The notes: generated from the sequence alone by a model not told the origin. Shown: positions 17,979-26,900, numbered from the stretch's first letter. The stretch is 45,669 bases of DNA from Flavobacteriales bacterium (GCA_002722245.1 PBLA01000007.1:119723-165391); one strand, 5' to 3'. Numbers and translations: made by a program.

Positions 17979-20900
17979 ATGTTGATCAGAACTTTTTACA
18001 TTGCTCTTTTTACAATCATATGCTGCTCTATTTATGCGCAAAAATACCCCATAAACAACTTTAATGTTAGCAATGGACTGAATTCCAATTCCGCCTTGTG
18101 TGCATTTCAAAATGATGACCAAAAGTTGTGGATTGGGACAGCTCAAGGTATTAATATATATGATGGTATTAAATTTACAGATGCTCGAGAGCTTTTTGAT
18201 CTTCCCCAAAAAGTAGTGTATTCCATTAAAAAATTTGACAGCCTTATTTATATAGGAACAAATGGAGGTTTATGCACTTATGATGGGGATTCTTTGCGGG
18301 TTTACCCTTCTACTCGAGATGGTCTTTCTGACTTTGTTTACACTACTTTTCAAGACCAAAATGGAACAGTCTGGGTTGCTACAGAAAGAGGAATTAAAGT
18401 ATTCCAAAATAACCAATTCATAGATACTTTAACCCATACACCTTTACACCTAATAGCCATTTACAATATTCATCAGGACAAAGACGGAACCATGTGGTTT
18501 TGTTCAAAAATGAATGGATTATTTAAATACAAAAACAACCATATTGAGGTATGCAATCTTTATGAGCCCCATGAAGCTGAACTCAATTTTGTAGCAAACG
18601 TGACCAGCATAAATGATACAACCCATTGGATTTGTGCTCGAAAAGGATTGTATGAAGTAACACCTTCAGGCTCTAGACAAATCGATTCTGTTGGCGGAGT
18701 CAATATTCGAGGTGTGGGCTTTTTTGACCTTCTGAAAACGTCCAAGAATGAACTTATATTAAGTGGCAACAATGGCTTTGTGTATATCATTGAACAAGGC
18801 AAAAAAACACTCCAACTAAATGCTAAAAATGGAATGTCGGGTGGAGATGTTATTAAAATATTTCAAGACAAAGAAGGATCCATTTGGTTTATAAGTTCTC
18901 AGAAAGGTGTTTCTCAATTGGTTCAGAAAAAAATGACGCTTTTCGACCAGAATGAACTCTATTTTAATGGGATAGATGACATTGTAAAAAAAAGCGACTC
19001 TGTTTACTATTTAGTGAGTCGGGAACACGGCATTATCGAACATCATGTTTCAAAAATATCCTTTGACACCTTAAAAATCCCTGAATCAGCCTATAATCCC
19101 AATATACTTTTTTACTCGGCTATTTTCAGCGCGAAACGACAATGTATTCTTGCTGGAACGAACAATGGACTTCTTGCTTTTAAAAATAGCACATTAAACC
19201 CTTCGTTCTCTTTTGAGAAACCATATGAAACATTTAAAATTTATGATTTGGCAGAGGACATGAAGGGTGTCATTTGGTTAGCAACATCTCATGGGATTTA
19301 TTATGTCTATGAAAATGGAATTCAAAAATTGAACGATAAACAGAATATTAATTTGGACATTATTAACTGCGTTACCGTTGCGAAAGACGGACAAATTTAC
19401 TTCGGCACAAATTTAGGATTAATGGTATGGAACGGAGAAAAACTTATAAATCACACTCAAAAAACAGGTTTAAATACTGGTCAAATAAGACAAATAAAAA
19501 CCCTCAAAGATTCGTCATGTTGGATTGCGTCTGACGGAGGACTATTTAAGATTAAGAAGAACAAAATAAGTCGCTTTACAATACCTGGATATGAACAAGA
19601 GATTATTCATTCTTTTGAATTTGATCTCAACAATAATTTATGGGTAGGGCTTTCCAATGGTCTTCTCCGAATTAGTGATATCGGCGTACATCAAAAGATT
19701 CGGTTTTTTTCTAAAGAGGGTGGATTTATTGGAGGAGGGTGTAATAGTAACGCTATGATCATAACAAAAAATGACCAGCTATTTGTAGGAACAGACGAAG
19801 GGCTTTTAGTAGTAAATACCTTGGACACATTTGAACCAACATCCACATATTTTCCTGTTTTGGATATTTCAGTACTTGGCGTTGAAAATATAGGTCAGTA
19901 TATCGAACAAAAAAAGGATGGCAGAATTCAAGTTTTGTCACTGCCTAATAGCTTAAGGAATTTTAAAATCTCCTTTAAAGGCATTCATCTTTTGGCAGGT
20001 AAAGAGCTTCAATTTATGTATCAACTTGAAGGTGAAAACGAGAAAATAAAAATTGTTAAAAACGACTTTGAAATTAATTACTCTCAAGTTTCCTATGGAA
20101 ATTACAGTGTGAAAATAAAACCACTTCCGCACCCCAACATAATCAAGCCTGATGAACATACCATTTTAATAACGATACGCAAACCATTTTACCTTCAATG
20201 GTGGTTTATTTTATTGTGTTTCCTTATTTTACTGACTTGGGCCTATTCATATTTTTTAATCAATAAAAATGTGAAGCTACTCAACAAGCAAAAATCCATT
20301 ATTCTTCAGCAAAAGAAGATTGTGGAAGTGAAAAACCGTGAAATCTTAGACAGTATTATCTATGCCAAACGAATCCAAGAGGCCATACTCCCTAGTGGCA
20401 TTAAACTCAACACCCATTTTAATGAATATTTTATACTATATCAACCTCGAGATATCGTTTCAGGGGATTTTTACTGGGTAGAGGAAGTAGGAGACCATAT
20501 CGTATTTGCGGCGGCCGATTGTACTGGGCATGGAGTCCCTGGTGCTATGGTTAATTTAATGTGTAGTAACTTACTTCGTAAAGCCATTGTAGAGGAAAGA
20601 ATAATAGATCCCGGAAAAGCCTTGGATCGAGTTAATACTCTGTTACAAACCCTTCTGGAGTCCGAAAATGGATTTGTAAGCGACGGTATGGATATAGGTC
20701 TTTGCGCATTGAATAAAAAGACAAATGAATTACAGTTCTCAGGAGCCCACCATCCCCTTTATCTTATCCGAAATGGGGAGCTAAAGATTATAAAATCCAA
20801 TAAACAACCCATTGGTTATTTTGAAGACAAAACCTTTTTCACAACACATACTTATCAGGTATTAAAAGGTGACCAAATAATCCTGTTTTCCGATGGCTAT

Positions 20901-21083
20901 AAAGATCAATTTGGCGGGTTAAAAGGGAAAAAAATAGGCATTAGAAGATTCAATCGTCTTTTACTCAACCATCATTCAAAGTCTATGCAGGATCAAAAAA
21001 GTGCACTCAAGCGAGCGCTCGATGAATGGATGGAAAACGAAGAACAGGTGGACGATATTTGTATTTTATCGATTAAGGTTTAA
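17979..21083 (+). CDS. Beta-propeller sensor with PP2C (SpoIIE) phosphatase output
   Basis: I start at the ATG at 17979, where a signal peptide begins (MLIRTFYIALFTIICCSIYAQ); this gives 1034 residues. The long periplasmic part has repeated two-component-regulator propeller motifs (for example KLWIGTAQGINIY and GTVWVATERGIKVF), then a Y_Y_Y-like beta domain near 645-730. One membrane helix (about 738-758) leads to a short coiled coil (KIVEVKNREILDSIIYAKRIQEAILPSG). A SpoIIE-type PP2C phosphatase follows, with metal-binding aspartates in SGDFYWVE (about 828), AADCTGHG (about 845) and FSDGYKD (about 970). Such phosphatases act on phosphorylated anti-sigma-factor antagonists; no partner is encoded beside it. 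The external ligand is unknown; the next genes are a symporter. Confidence 0.9.
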   Translation: MLIRTFYIALFTIICCSIYAQKYPINNFNVSNGLNSNSALCAFQNDDQKLWIGTAQGINIYDGIKFTDARELFDLPQKVVYSIKKFDSLIYIGTNGGLCTYDGDSLRVYPSTRDGLSDFVYTTFQDQNGTVWVATERGIKVFQNNQFIDTLTHTPLHLIAIYNIHQDKDGTMWFCSKMNGLFKYKNNHIEVCNLYEPHEAELNFVANVTSINDTTHWICARKGLYEVTPSGSRQIDSVGGVNIRGVGFFDLLKTSKNELILSGNNGFVYIIEQGKKTLQLNAKNGMSGGDVIKIFQDKEGSIWFISSQKGVSQLVQKKMTLFDQNELYFNGIDDIVKKSDSVYYLVSREHGIIEHHVSKISFDTLKIPESAYNPNILFYSAIFSAKRQCILAGTNNGLLAFKNSTLNPSFSFEKPYETFKIYDLAEDMKGVIWLATSHGIYYVYENGIQKLNDKQNINLDIINCVTVAKDGQIYFGTNLGLMVWNGEKLINHTQKTGLNTGQIRQIKTLKDSSCWIASDGGLFKIKKNKISRFTIPGYEQEIIHSFEFDLNNNLWVGLSNGLLRISDIGVHQKIRFFSKEGGFIGGGCNSNAMIITKNDQLFVGTDEGLLVVNTLDTFEPTSTYFPVLDISVLGVENIGQYIEQKKDGRIQVLSLPNSLRNFKISFKGIHLLAGKELQFMYQLEGENEKIKIVKNDFEINYSQVSYGNYSVKIKPLPHPNIIKPDEHTILITIRKPFYLQWWFILLCFLILLTWAYSYFLINKNVKLLNKQKSIILQQKKIVEVKNREILDSIIYAKRIQEAILPSGIKLNTHFNEYFILYQPRDIVSGDFYWVEEVGDHIVFAAADCTGHGVPGAMVNLMCSNLLRKAIVEERIIDPGKALDRVNTLLQTLLESENGFVSDGMDIGLCALNKKTNELQFSGAHHPLYLIRNGELKIIKSNKQPIGYFEDKTFFTTHTYQVLKGDQIILFSDGYKDQFGGLKGKKIGIRRFNRLLLNHHSKSMQDQKSALKRALDEWMENEEQVDDICILSIKV

Positions 21084-21199
21084 CCTTATTTCTAGGAGTT
21101 CTTTACAAGAGAAACCGAAAATACTCAAAACAGTAAAAATTCTTGGTCCTTTCCGAAAAGAAAATATAATTATATTAGCGCCCATTTAAGTCAGATTAA

Positions 21200-21532
21200 A
21201 TGGATCAAAAAGACAGACTACGTTATTGGAGGAAAAACCTACGCTATTTACTTATTTTACTAGTAATATGGTTTGTTTCTTCCTTTGTTTTGGGAATACT
21301 TTTTGTAGATTATTTAGATGGCGTTCAACGAACACCTGATGGTGTGGTGGAAGATCCCGATTCATTTTTCCATGGTTTTCGTTTGGGGGGATTCAAAGTA
21401 GGATTTTGGATTGCGCAACAAGGGGCAATCTATGCTTTTCTGGCGATTATCGCTGCTTATGTTTGGCTAATGAATAAGTTAGACAAGGAATTCAATATTG
21501 AAGAAAAAGAAATTTCAACTTCTGATCACTAA
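21200..21532 (+). CDS. DUF4212 symporter small subunit
   Basis: 110 residues with two membrane helices (about 14-36 and 72-93) and short charged ends, beginning MDQKDRLRYWRKNLRYLL. The RYWRKNLR start and the segment FKVGFWIAQQGAIYAFL are typical of the DUF4212 family, which is always found next to a sodium:solute symporter of the VC_2705 type. It is 12 bases ahead of that permease here, so the two are expected to be translated together. Precise function unknown; a small subunit of the transporter is the usual proposal. Confidence 0.9.
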   Translation: MDQKDRLRYWRKNLRYLLILLVIWFVSSFVLGILFVDYLDGVQRTPDGVVEDPDSFFHGFRLGGFKVGFWIAQQGAIYAFLAIIAAYVWLMNKLDKEFNIEEKEISTSDH

Positions 21533-21544
21533 ACTCATTTAAAG

Positions 21545-23323
21545 ATGGATGTACAGATTTGGACATATATAATCGTAGGTTTTACGTTTGCCATATATAT
21601 AGGAATTGCAATTTGGTCAAGAGCTGGATCAACAAAAGAATTTTACGTTGCTGGTGGAGGTGTTTCTCCTTTGGCTAATGGATTAGCAACTGCTGCCGAT
21701 TGGATGAGTGCCGCTTCATTTTTAGGAATGGCAGGAATTATTTCTTTTAGTGGAAGGGATGGTTCTGTATACTTGATGGGCTGGACTGGAGGATATGTTC
21801 TCCTTGCACTCTTATTGGCTCCGTATTTAAGGAAGTTTGGAAAGTTTACAGTTCCTGATTTTGTTGGAGATCGATATTATTCTCAAACTGCACGAGTTAT
21901 TGCTGTAATTTGCGCCTTATTTATCTCATTCACCTATGTCGCTGGTCAAATGCGAGGAGTGGGGATTGTGTTTAGTAGGTTCTTACAAGTAGATATTACA
22001 TGGGGAGTGATTATTGGTATGGCGATAGTTTTTTTATATGCCGTTTTGGGGGGTATGAAAGGTATTACCTATACTCAAGTGGCTCAGTATTGCGTCCTAA
22101 TTTTTGCCTTCTCCGTCCCTGCAATATATATTTCAATCATGCTCACGGGTAATGCCATTCCTCAAATTGGTTTTGGGAGCGAATTGATTGATGAACCGGG
22201 TGTTTCACTTCTAGACAAATTGGACGGTTTAAGTACAGAACTGGGATTTGATCAATATACCACAGGTAAAAAAGGCACAATGGATACTTTTTTTATTACA
22301 ATGGCATTAATGGTGGGTACAGCAGGGTTACCTCATGTTATTGTACGATTCTTTACTGTTCCTAAAGTAAGTGATGCTCGAAAATCGGGATTATATGCTT
22401 TATTTTTCATTGCGATTCTCTACACCATGGCACCTGCAGTATCTGCTTTCGCTCGAACGAATTTATTAGACACAATTCCAAATACGAGTTACAATGAATC
22501 TCCCGAATGGTTTAAAAAATGGGAGACGGCAGGTTTAATTGCCTGGAAGGATAAAAACAATGATGGAATTATACAATACACGAAAGGGAACGCTTTTGAG
22601 GGAAAGCCAACCTATATTAAAAACAGGGATGGTGAATTTGAGCGAGGAGAACATGGAGAGATTATGCTTTCCAATGCACATGTAAAAGGGGAGAATGAAC
22701 TTTATATTGATAAAGACATCATGGTCCTCGCAAATCCTGAAATTGCGGGCTTACCGGATTGGGTAATTGCTCTTGTTGCTGCTGGCGGGCTAGCAGCGGC
22801 ACTTTCTACTGCTGCTGGTTTATTATTGGTTATTTCCACCTCTGTTGCTCATGATCTGATCAAAAAAAGTATTAATCCCAATATCACTGAAAAAGGAGAA
22901 TTATATGCAGCAAGATTAGCAGCAGTTGGTGCAGTATTAATTGCTGGCTATTTCGGAATTAACCCACCAGACTATGTTGCTGCCGTCGTAGCGCTTGCAT
23001 TTGGATTAGCAGCAGCTTCATTTTTTCCGATTCTTATTCTTGGAATTTTTTCAAAAAAAGTAAACAAGGAAGGCGCTATTGCTGGAATGTTAATTGGGCT
23101 TGTTTCTACATTAGCTTATATTGTCTACTTTAAATTTCTACATGTTAACTTAAACAAACCTGAGAATTGGCTGTTTGGAATTTCTCCTGAAGGATTCGGA
23201 ACTGTTGGAATGATCTTAAACTTTGTGGTGACAATTGTCATTTCTAAATTCACTCCAAAGCCACCAGTTGAAGTTCAAAAAATGGTTGAGGAAATTAGAT
23301 ATCCGGGAGAAATAAAATCTTAA
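21545..23323 (+). CDS. Sodium:solute symporter (VC_2705-type, acetate-permease-like)
   Basis: 592 residues, about 13 membrane helices, with the SSS-family signature region around SKEFYVAGGGVSPLANGLATAADWMSAASFLGMAG (about residues 28-62, quoted in part) and later GLAAALSTAAGLLLVISTS. A hydrophilic insert of about 70 residues lies near 315-385 (GKPTYIKNRDGEFERGEHG), larger than in classical ActP. The family moves carboxylates such as acetate or pyruvate with sodium; substrate not determinable here. It pairs with the DUF4212 protein just upstream. Its stop shares a TTAA with the convergent gene at 23320-24762. Confidence 0.9.
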   Translation: MDVQIWTYIIVGFTFAIYIGIAIWSRAGSTKEFYVAGGGVSPLANGLATAADWMSAASFLGMAGIISFSGRDGSVYLMGWTGGYVLLALLLAPYLRKFGKFTVPDFVGDRYYSQTARVIAVICALFISFTYVAGQMRGVGIVFSRFLQVDITWGVIIGMAIVFLYAVLGGMKGITYTQVAQYCVLIFAFSVPAIYISIMLTGNAIPQIGFGSELIDEPGVSLLDKLDGLSTELGFDQYTTGKKGTMDTFFITMALMVGTAGLPHVIVRFFTVPKVSDARKSGLYALFFIAILYTMAPAVSAFARTNLLDTIPNTSYNESPEWFKKWETAGLIAWKDKNNDGIIQYTKGNAFEGKPTYIKNRDGEFERGEHGEIMLSNAHVKGENELYIDKDIMVLANPEIAGLPDWVIALVAAGGLAAALSTAAGLLLVISTSVAHDLIKKSINPNITEKGELYAARLAAVGAVLIAGYFGINPPDYVAAVVALAFGLAAASFFPILILGIFSKKVNKEGAIAGMLIGLVSTLAYIVYFKFLHVNLNKPENWLFGISPEGFGTVGMILNFVVTIVISKFTPKPPVEVQKMVEEIRYPGEIKS

Positions 23324-24762
23324 CTTCTGATCAACTCCAGAACAACCGTATACGTGTCCCTCTTTAGCATCTTTGACTTTAACCATGCGAAAATAGTCAT
23401 TAGAAAAAGATCCTCCTGCTCTGAAGGTTTCCACTTAATTGTTACATCCACTTTAGCTGCAAACTTTTCAGAGGTAACTTCTTCGGGATATCTACAGTAA
23501 TAACGAACTAATTTGACAAACGGTAACACATGTGATTGGGGCAAGGATTTTAAGTATGCTCCATACCTTCTTATCAAACTATTCATTCGTGACTCTGCAT
23601 AATCGATGTCACCGGATTCAATTGCTATTATTACTTCTATGTATATTTTATTGAGAATCCATTCTTTATTTAAGTACTTCTCATAATAACTATCACTTCT
23701 GTAATACATTCCAATCAATGACTTTGCCGCTTTAATTTTTCCCTTTAAAAACAAATTAGACACCAACACAAGGTTAGCGTAAGCTCCTTTAAGAGCTTTT
23801 GAATAAAGGCCTTTAAGCAAATCTATTGAGGTGTCTAATTCACCTGAATAGGTTAAACGTAATCCATGAAGCGTTTTAACTTGAAAAACTCTTACTTTTT
23901 TAAATTCCGAGGGACAGTCATTTAAAACTAATTCTGCTTTATTGATGTATTGTTCACTCCTTCTAAAATCCCGTTTTCTTAAATAAATATTGGCAAGAGA
24001 TAATAGTAAATCCGCTTTATAGGTATAATGCTTAGGCAAATCTAACTTTGATCCCATCACCTTCGCCACCTTATCTTCAAAAAATAAATTAACTGAGTAA
24101 TAGTCATTGGAATAAGCACCCTCTGAATTTGCAAGCTCAGCTAATTGAAAAAGCGATTTAAAATTAAACCCTACATTCAAATCAATTTCAAATTTTTTAT
24201 ACACTGAATCAACTAAATCCTTTACATTCAAGGTTTGCTTAATTTCCTTTTTGATTTTCGCAAAAGCCATATTCAGCTTTTCCTGATTTAATTGCGCTTT
24301 TGAATTATGTATTAATTCTTTAAATAATTCATCCTGATCTGGCGCTAATTCATGATATGAAAACTGAATCTGTGTATGATATACCTCATTAAGTAATGAA
24401 TAATGATCTATTTGTTCTGCTCTATCCCTTAAGGTATTCAACAACTTGAACCCTTCTTTAAAATAGCTCATATCCATTAGTTTCCTTGCAACAACTAATT
24501 GTTTAATAATCTTCAGTTCTTCAGAAACTTCCTTTTTGATCAAATCTTCAGCAAGAAAATTTATTACGTTGTCCAATAACCGTTTTTTCAACCCTCTATA
24601 TGCATTCGATCCAATCTGCTTTTCGATATTCTTCTCTTTAGAAGATTCCATGGCATAAAAGAGCTCAATATTTTTGGTCTCTTTTACCCTATTCTTCGAT
24701 TTTAGGAATTTAACAAACCTACTTTTCTGATCTTTTTCGAGTATTTCAATAAAACTATTCAA
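23320..24762 (-). CDS. Helical repeat-like protein of unknown function, TTG start
   Basis: 480 residues, almost entirely alpha-helical and rich in Lys, Leu and Glu with regular spacing (for example YFKEGFKLLNTLRDRAEQI and DFRRSEQYINKAELVLNDC), which resembles TPR-type repeats, so a cytoplasmic scaffold is plausible. I do not recognise the family. The only in-frame start near the beginning is TTG at 24762; the next ATG is at residue 38 (position 24651). An out-of-frame ATG five bases upstream makes a two-codon ORF (ATG AAT TGA) whose stop overlaps the TTG. The stop of the gene shares TTAA with the symporter gene. Confidence 0.65.
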   Translation of the reverse strand: MNSFIEILEKDQKSRFVKFLKSKNRVKETKNIELFYAMESSKEKNIEKQIGSNAYRGLKKRLLDNVINFLAEDLIKKEVSEELKIIKQLVVARKLMDMSYFKEGFKLLNTLRDRAEQIDHYSLLNEVYHTQIQFSYHELAPDQDELFKELIHNSKAQLNQEKLNMAFAKIKKEIKQTLNVKDLVDSVYKKFEIDLNVGFNFKSLFQLAELANSEGAYSNDYYSVNLFFEDKVAKVMGSKLDLPKHYTYKADLLLSLANIYLRKRDFRRSEQYINKAELVLNDCPSEFKKVRVFQVKTLHGLRLTYSGELDTSIDLLKGLYSKALKGAYANLVLVSNLFLKGKIKAAKSLIGMYYRSDSYYEKYLNKEWILNKIYIEVIIAIESGDIDYAESRMNSLIRRYGAYLKSLPQSHVLPFVKLVRYYCRYPEEVTSEKFAAKVDVTIKWKPSEQEDLFLMTIFAWLKSKMLKRDTYTVVLELIRS

Positions 24763-24893
24763 TTCATTTTTATATTGATTGACAGAAAGTTAATATATTT
24801 TAAGACGATTTATATCATAACGTTTTAAAATTATTCAGGTTTTAATTTGACTTTTCCTTCTGCAACTTTGGTTCAAATCAAAAACAACAAAAA

Positions 24894-25337
24894 ATGGAAA
24901 ATCAAGAAATCAATTTTGAAACGTTTAAAGCAAACGACAATACTAATGCATTAAAACCAACTCCTGCTTTTATTGGTGCATCTTGGTTAACACTAGGAGT
25001 TGGTGTAGTTTCCTACTGTATTGGTCTTTGGAATGCTGTAATGGAATTAAACGAGAAAGGATATTATTTCACTATTTTACTTTTTGGACTTTTTTCTGTG
25101 ATCTCCGTTCAAAAATGTGTTCGAGATAAAGCAGAAGGAATACCTGTTACTGACATGTATTACGGAATCAGCTGGTTTACCACAATTGCTTCCTTAACCT
25201 TATTAATTATTGGTTTATGGAACGCTGAATTATTGAGAAGTGAAAAAGGATTTTATGCCATGTCATTCTTGTTATCGATGTTTAGTGCAATTGCAGTTCA
25301 AAAGAATACTAGAGACACAAAATTGCTTTTGCAATAA
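24894..25337 (+). CDS. YiaA/YiaB-family inner membrane protein
   Basis: 147 residues with four membrane helices arranged as two copies of a two-helix unit: ASWLTLGVGVVSYCIGLWNA with a second helix, and again ISWFTTIASLTLLIIGLWNA with a second helix. Each pair ends with a similar basic motif (VQKCVRD, VQKNTRD). This internal duplication is characteristic of the YiaA/YiaB domain. The function of the family is unknown. It is a single-gene unit, divergent from the gene at 23320-24762. Confidence 0.85.
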   Translation: MENQEINFETFKANDNTNALKPTPAFIGASWLTLGVGVVSYCIGLWNAVMELNEKGYYFTILLFGLFSVISVQKCVRDKAEGIPVTDMYYGISWFTTIASLTLLIIGLWNAELLRSEKGFYAMSFLLSMFSAIAVQKNTRDTKLLLQ

Positions 25338-25364
25338 ACCAACTCATGGCTATCATAGATCCAG

Positions 25365-25406
25365 AGGATGAAGTGGGGAGCAGTCTACTTCATCCTGTAT
25401 AGGATG
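25365..25406. repeat. Overlapping inverted repeats at a convergent gene junction
   Basis: A perfect 10-base inverted repeat, AGGATGAAGT (25365-25374) and ACTTCATCCT (25387-25396), is followed directly by a second hairpin, CATCCT-gtat-AGGATG (25391-25406). The middle arm can pair with either side, so the two hairpins exclude each other. The repeat covers the stop codon of the AI-2E-family gene (25385-25387) and follows the YiaA gene. No T-run follows on either strand, so it is not a classical terminator. Confidence 0.6.
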
Positions 25407-26515
25407 ACTCGTTTCAGGTAAGACTTTAAAAGAATAGTAAACGGAACAGCCAACATTACTCCAAAAAGTCCCATCAACTCTCCAAATATGGCTAAGGTTA
25501 ATAAGAGAATTGCAGGATTAAGACTATTTTCCTGATGCATAATTTTAGGTTTAAGGACAAATTCCTCTATGATCGTTCCCACTAAGAAAATAAGGACAGC
25601 AATCATAAGATATACCCAATAGCTGTATTCTCCTTCCATATTTAGAATAACACAAAAAAGTGCAACAGGAATAAGTACAACATACTGTAAGTAAGGAATA
25701 AAACATAATACTCCTGCGAGTATTCCGAGAATTAAAGCCCCTGGTATTCCAAGAAAATAAAAGGCGACCGAAAAATAAAAAGAATAAATTAAAACAATAG
25801 CTCCTCTCTGTTGGAAAAATGATTTAAAAACTACTCTTGCTTCATTAAGAATAAAGGTTATTTTCGAGTCTTTAAATTGTTCCCTTAGTACGTTTATTCT
25901 AACCTCAAAATATTCCCACGTAAAAATAATGTAGATGAAATAACCAAAAGTTGAGCAAAAAACAGCTATCCAATTGATAGCGGAATTTTCGTTTTCAATT
26001 TCTGAATTTTTCGCTTGATCAGATGAAAAAATTGATTTAAAAACCGCTTTTAATTGAGTGACATCGATTTTTTGGACCAATGAATCTTTTTGCAATAGTT
26101 GATTTAAATCGAGTTCTGATATTGAATCAACAACATGCTTTTCTCGCTTTATTACAGGCTCAACGTACGCTATATAAGTTTCTTTCACCCATTTCGCCGA
26201 CTCATCTAGTTTACTACTATTGGCTTCTGCAAAATGAGTAAACGTGGCTCCCAAACGGTAAGTATCGCGAACTATTTCATTGGCAAAAATGAATCCTATT
26301 GCTAGAACAAAAAGAGAACTCGAAATAAGGGATAGTGATACAGCCAGTATTCTATTTTTTACAACCATCTGTATCCTTCGAACAAAAGGAGCAAACATTA
26401 ATGCGCCTAAAAGAGCTAGTATAAATGGTAAGATAACCTCTACTAGACTATAAGAAATAGCTAAAAGAATGATTACAGAAATCCAAAAAATTATATCTGA
26501 CCGGTATTTATTCAA
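25385..26515 (-). CDS. AI-2E-family transporter (PerM-like), TTG start
   Basis: 376 residues with about seven to eight membrane helices and a hydrophilic region between about 75 and 185. The C-terminal half carries the family pattern (GIPGALILGILAGVLCFIPYLQY and GTIIEEFVLKPKIMHQENSLNP, quoted in parts). Members are proposed to export or import small solutes; autoinducer-2 export is one described case. Start: no ATG is in frame; TTG at 26515 is preceded out of frame by ATG ATG ATT TGA whose stop overlaps it. The first ATG within the protein is residue 40, inside the first helical region, so TTG is the better choice. Confidence 0.85.
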   Translation of the reverse strand: MNKYRSDIIFWISVIILLAISYSLVEVILPFILALLGALMFAPFVRRIQMVVKNRILAVSLSLISSSLFVLAIGFIFANEIVRDTYRLGATFTHFAEANSSKLDESAKWVKETYIAYVEPVIKREKHVVDSISELDLNQLLQKDSLVQKIDVTQLKAVFKSIFSSDQAKNSEIENENSAINWIAVFCSTFGYFIYIIFTWEYFEVRINVLREQFKDSKITFILNEARVVFKSFFQQRGAIVLIYSFYFSVAFYFLGIPGALILGILAGVLCFIPYLQYVVLIPVALFCVILNMEGEYSYWVYLMIAVLIFLVGTIIEEFVLKPKIMHQENSLNPAILLLTLAIFGELMGLFGVMLAVPFTILLKSYLKRVILYRMK

Positions 26516-26529
26516 ATCATCATAAATAA

Positions 26530-26556
26530 AAAGCGAAGCAACTTATGCTTCGCTTT
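26530..26556 (-). terminator. Intrinsic terminator after tRNA-Leu
   Basis: An 11-base-pair stem (10-base arms AAAGCGAAGC/GCTTCGCTTT plus one A-T pair) with a five-base loop. On the minus strand it starts two bases after the tRNA discriminator base and is followed by a T-rich tract (TTTTATTT). It ends the tRNA transcript before the AI-2E-family gene. Confidence 0.85.
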
Positions 26557-26557
26557 G

Positions 26558-26639
26558 TACTCGAGGTGGGAATCGAACCCACACTCCCGAAAGAACTGGA
26601 TTTTGAATCCAGCGCGTCTACCAATTCCGCCACTCGAGC
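26558..26639 (-). tRNA. tRNA-Leu (anticodon CAA)
   Basis: The minus strand reads as a class II tRNA: acceptor GCTCGAG, D arm TGGCGGAATTGGTAGACGC, anticodon stem CTGGA/TCCAG around loop TTCAAAA (anticodon CAA, decoding UUG), long variable arm, T arm with GGTTCGATTCC, acceptor CTCGAGT and discriminator A. CCA is not encoded. The first pair is G1-U72, a wobble, instead of the usual G-C. The core of the acceptor stem is the self-complementary CTCGAG on both sides. Confidence 0.97.
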
Positions 26640-26827
26640 GAATAAATCGAGTGCGAATTTAAAGAAAATTTTAAGAATGTGATCACTTCAGGAAACATAT
26701 CAAGAAATACCTTGTGATTTCATGCGTTTCACATCCTTGAAACTCACTTTGTTAAACCCCTTAGTTCATTGTTTTTCAGAATTTTAGTGCAATACTTAAT
26801 TTAATACTCTCTTATTCACTTTTCTCA

Positions 26828-26859
26828 TTGGAATAATCAAAATATATTATGTACCTTTG
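26828..26859 (+). promoter_or_regulatory. prs-rplY-pth promoter
   Basis: TTG at 26828-26830, a 21-base spacer and TACCTTTG at 26852-26859 fit the Bacteroidota housekeeping promoter. Transcription should start near 26866. A small hairpin with arms TGCCC (26862-26866) and GGGCA (26873-26877) lies at the 5' end of the predicted mRNA. Confidence 0.75.
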
Positions 26860-26900
26860 CCTGCCCTTTTTGGGGCAATAGTGTTTTGAATGTAAATAGT

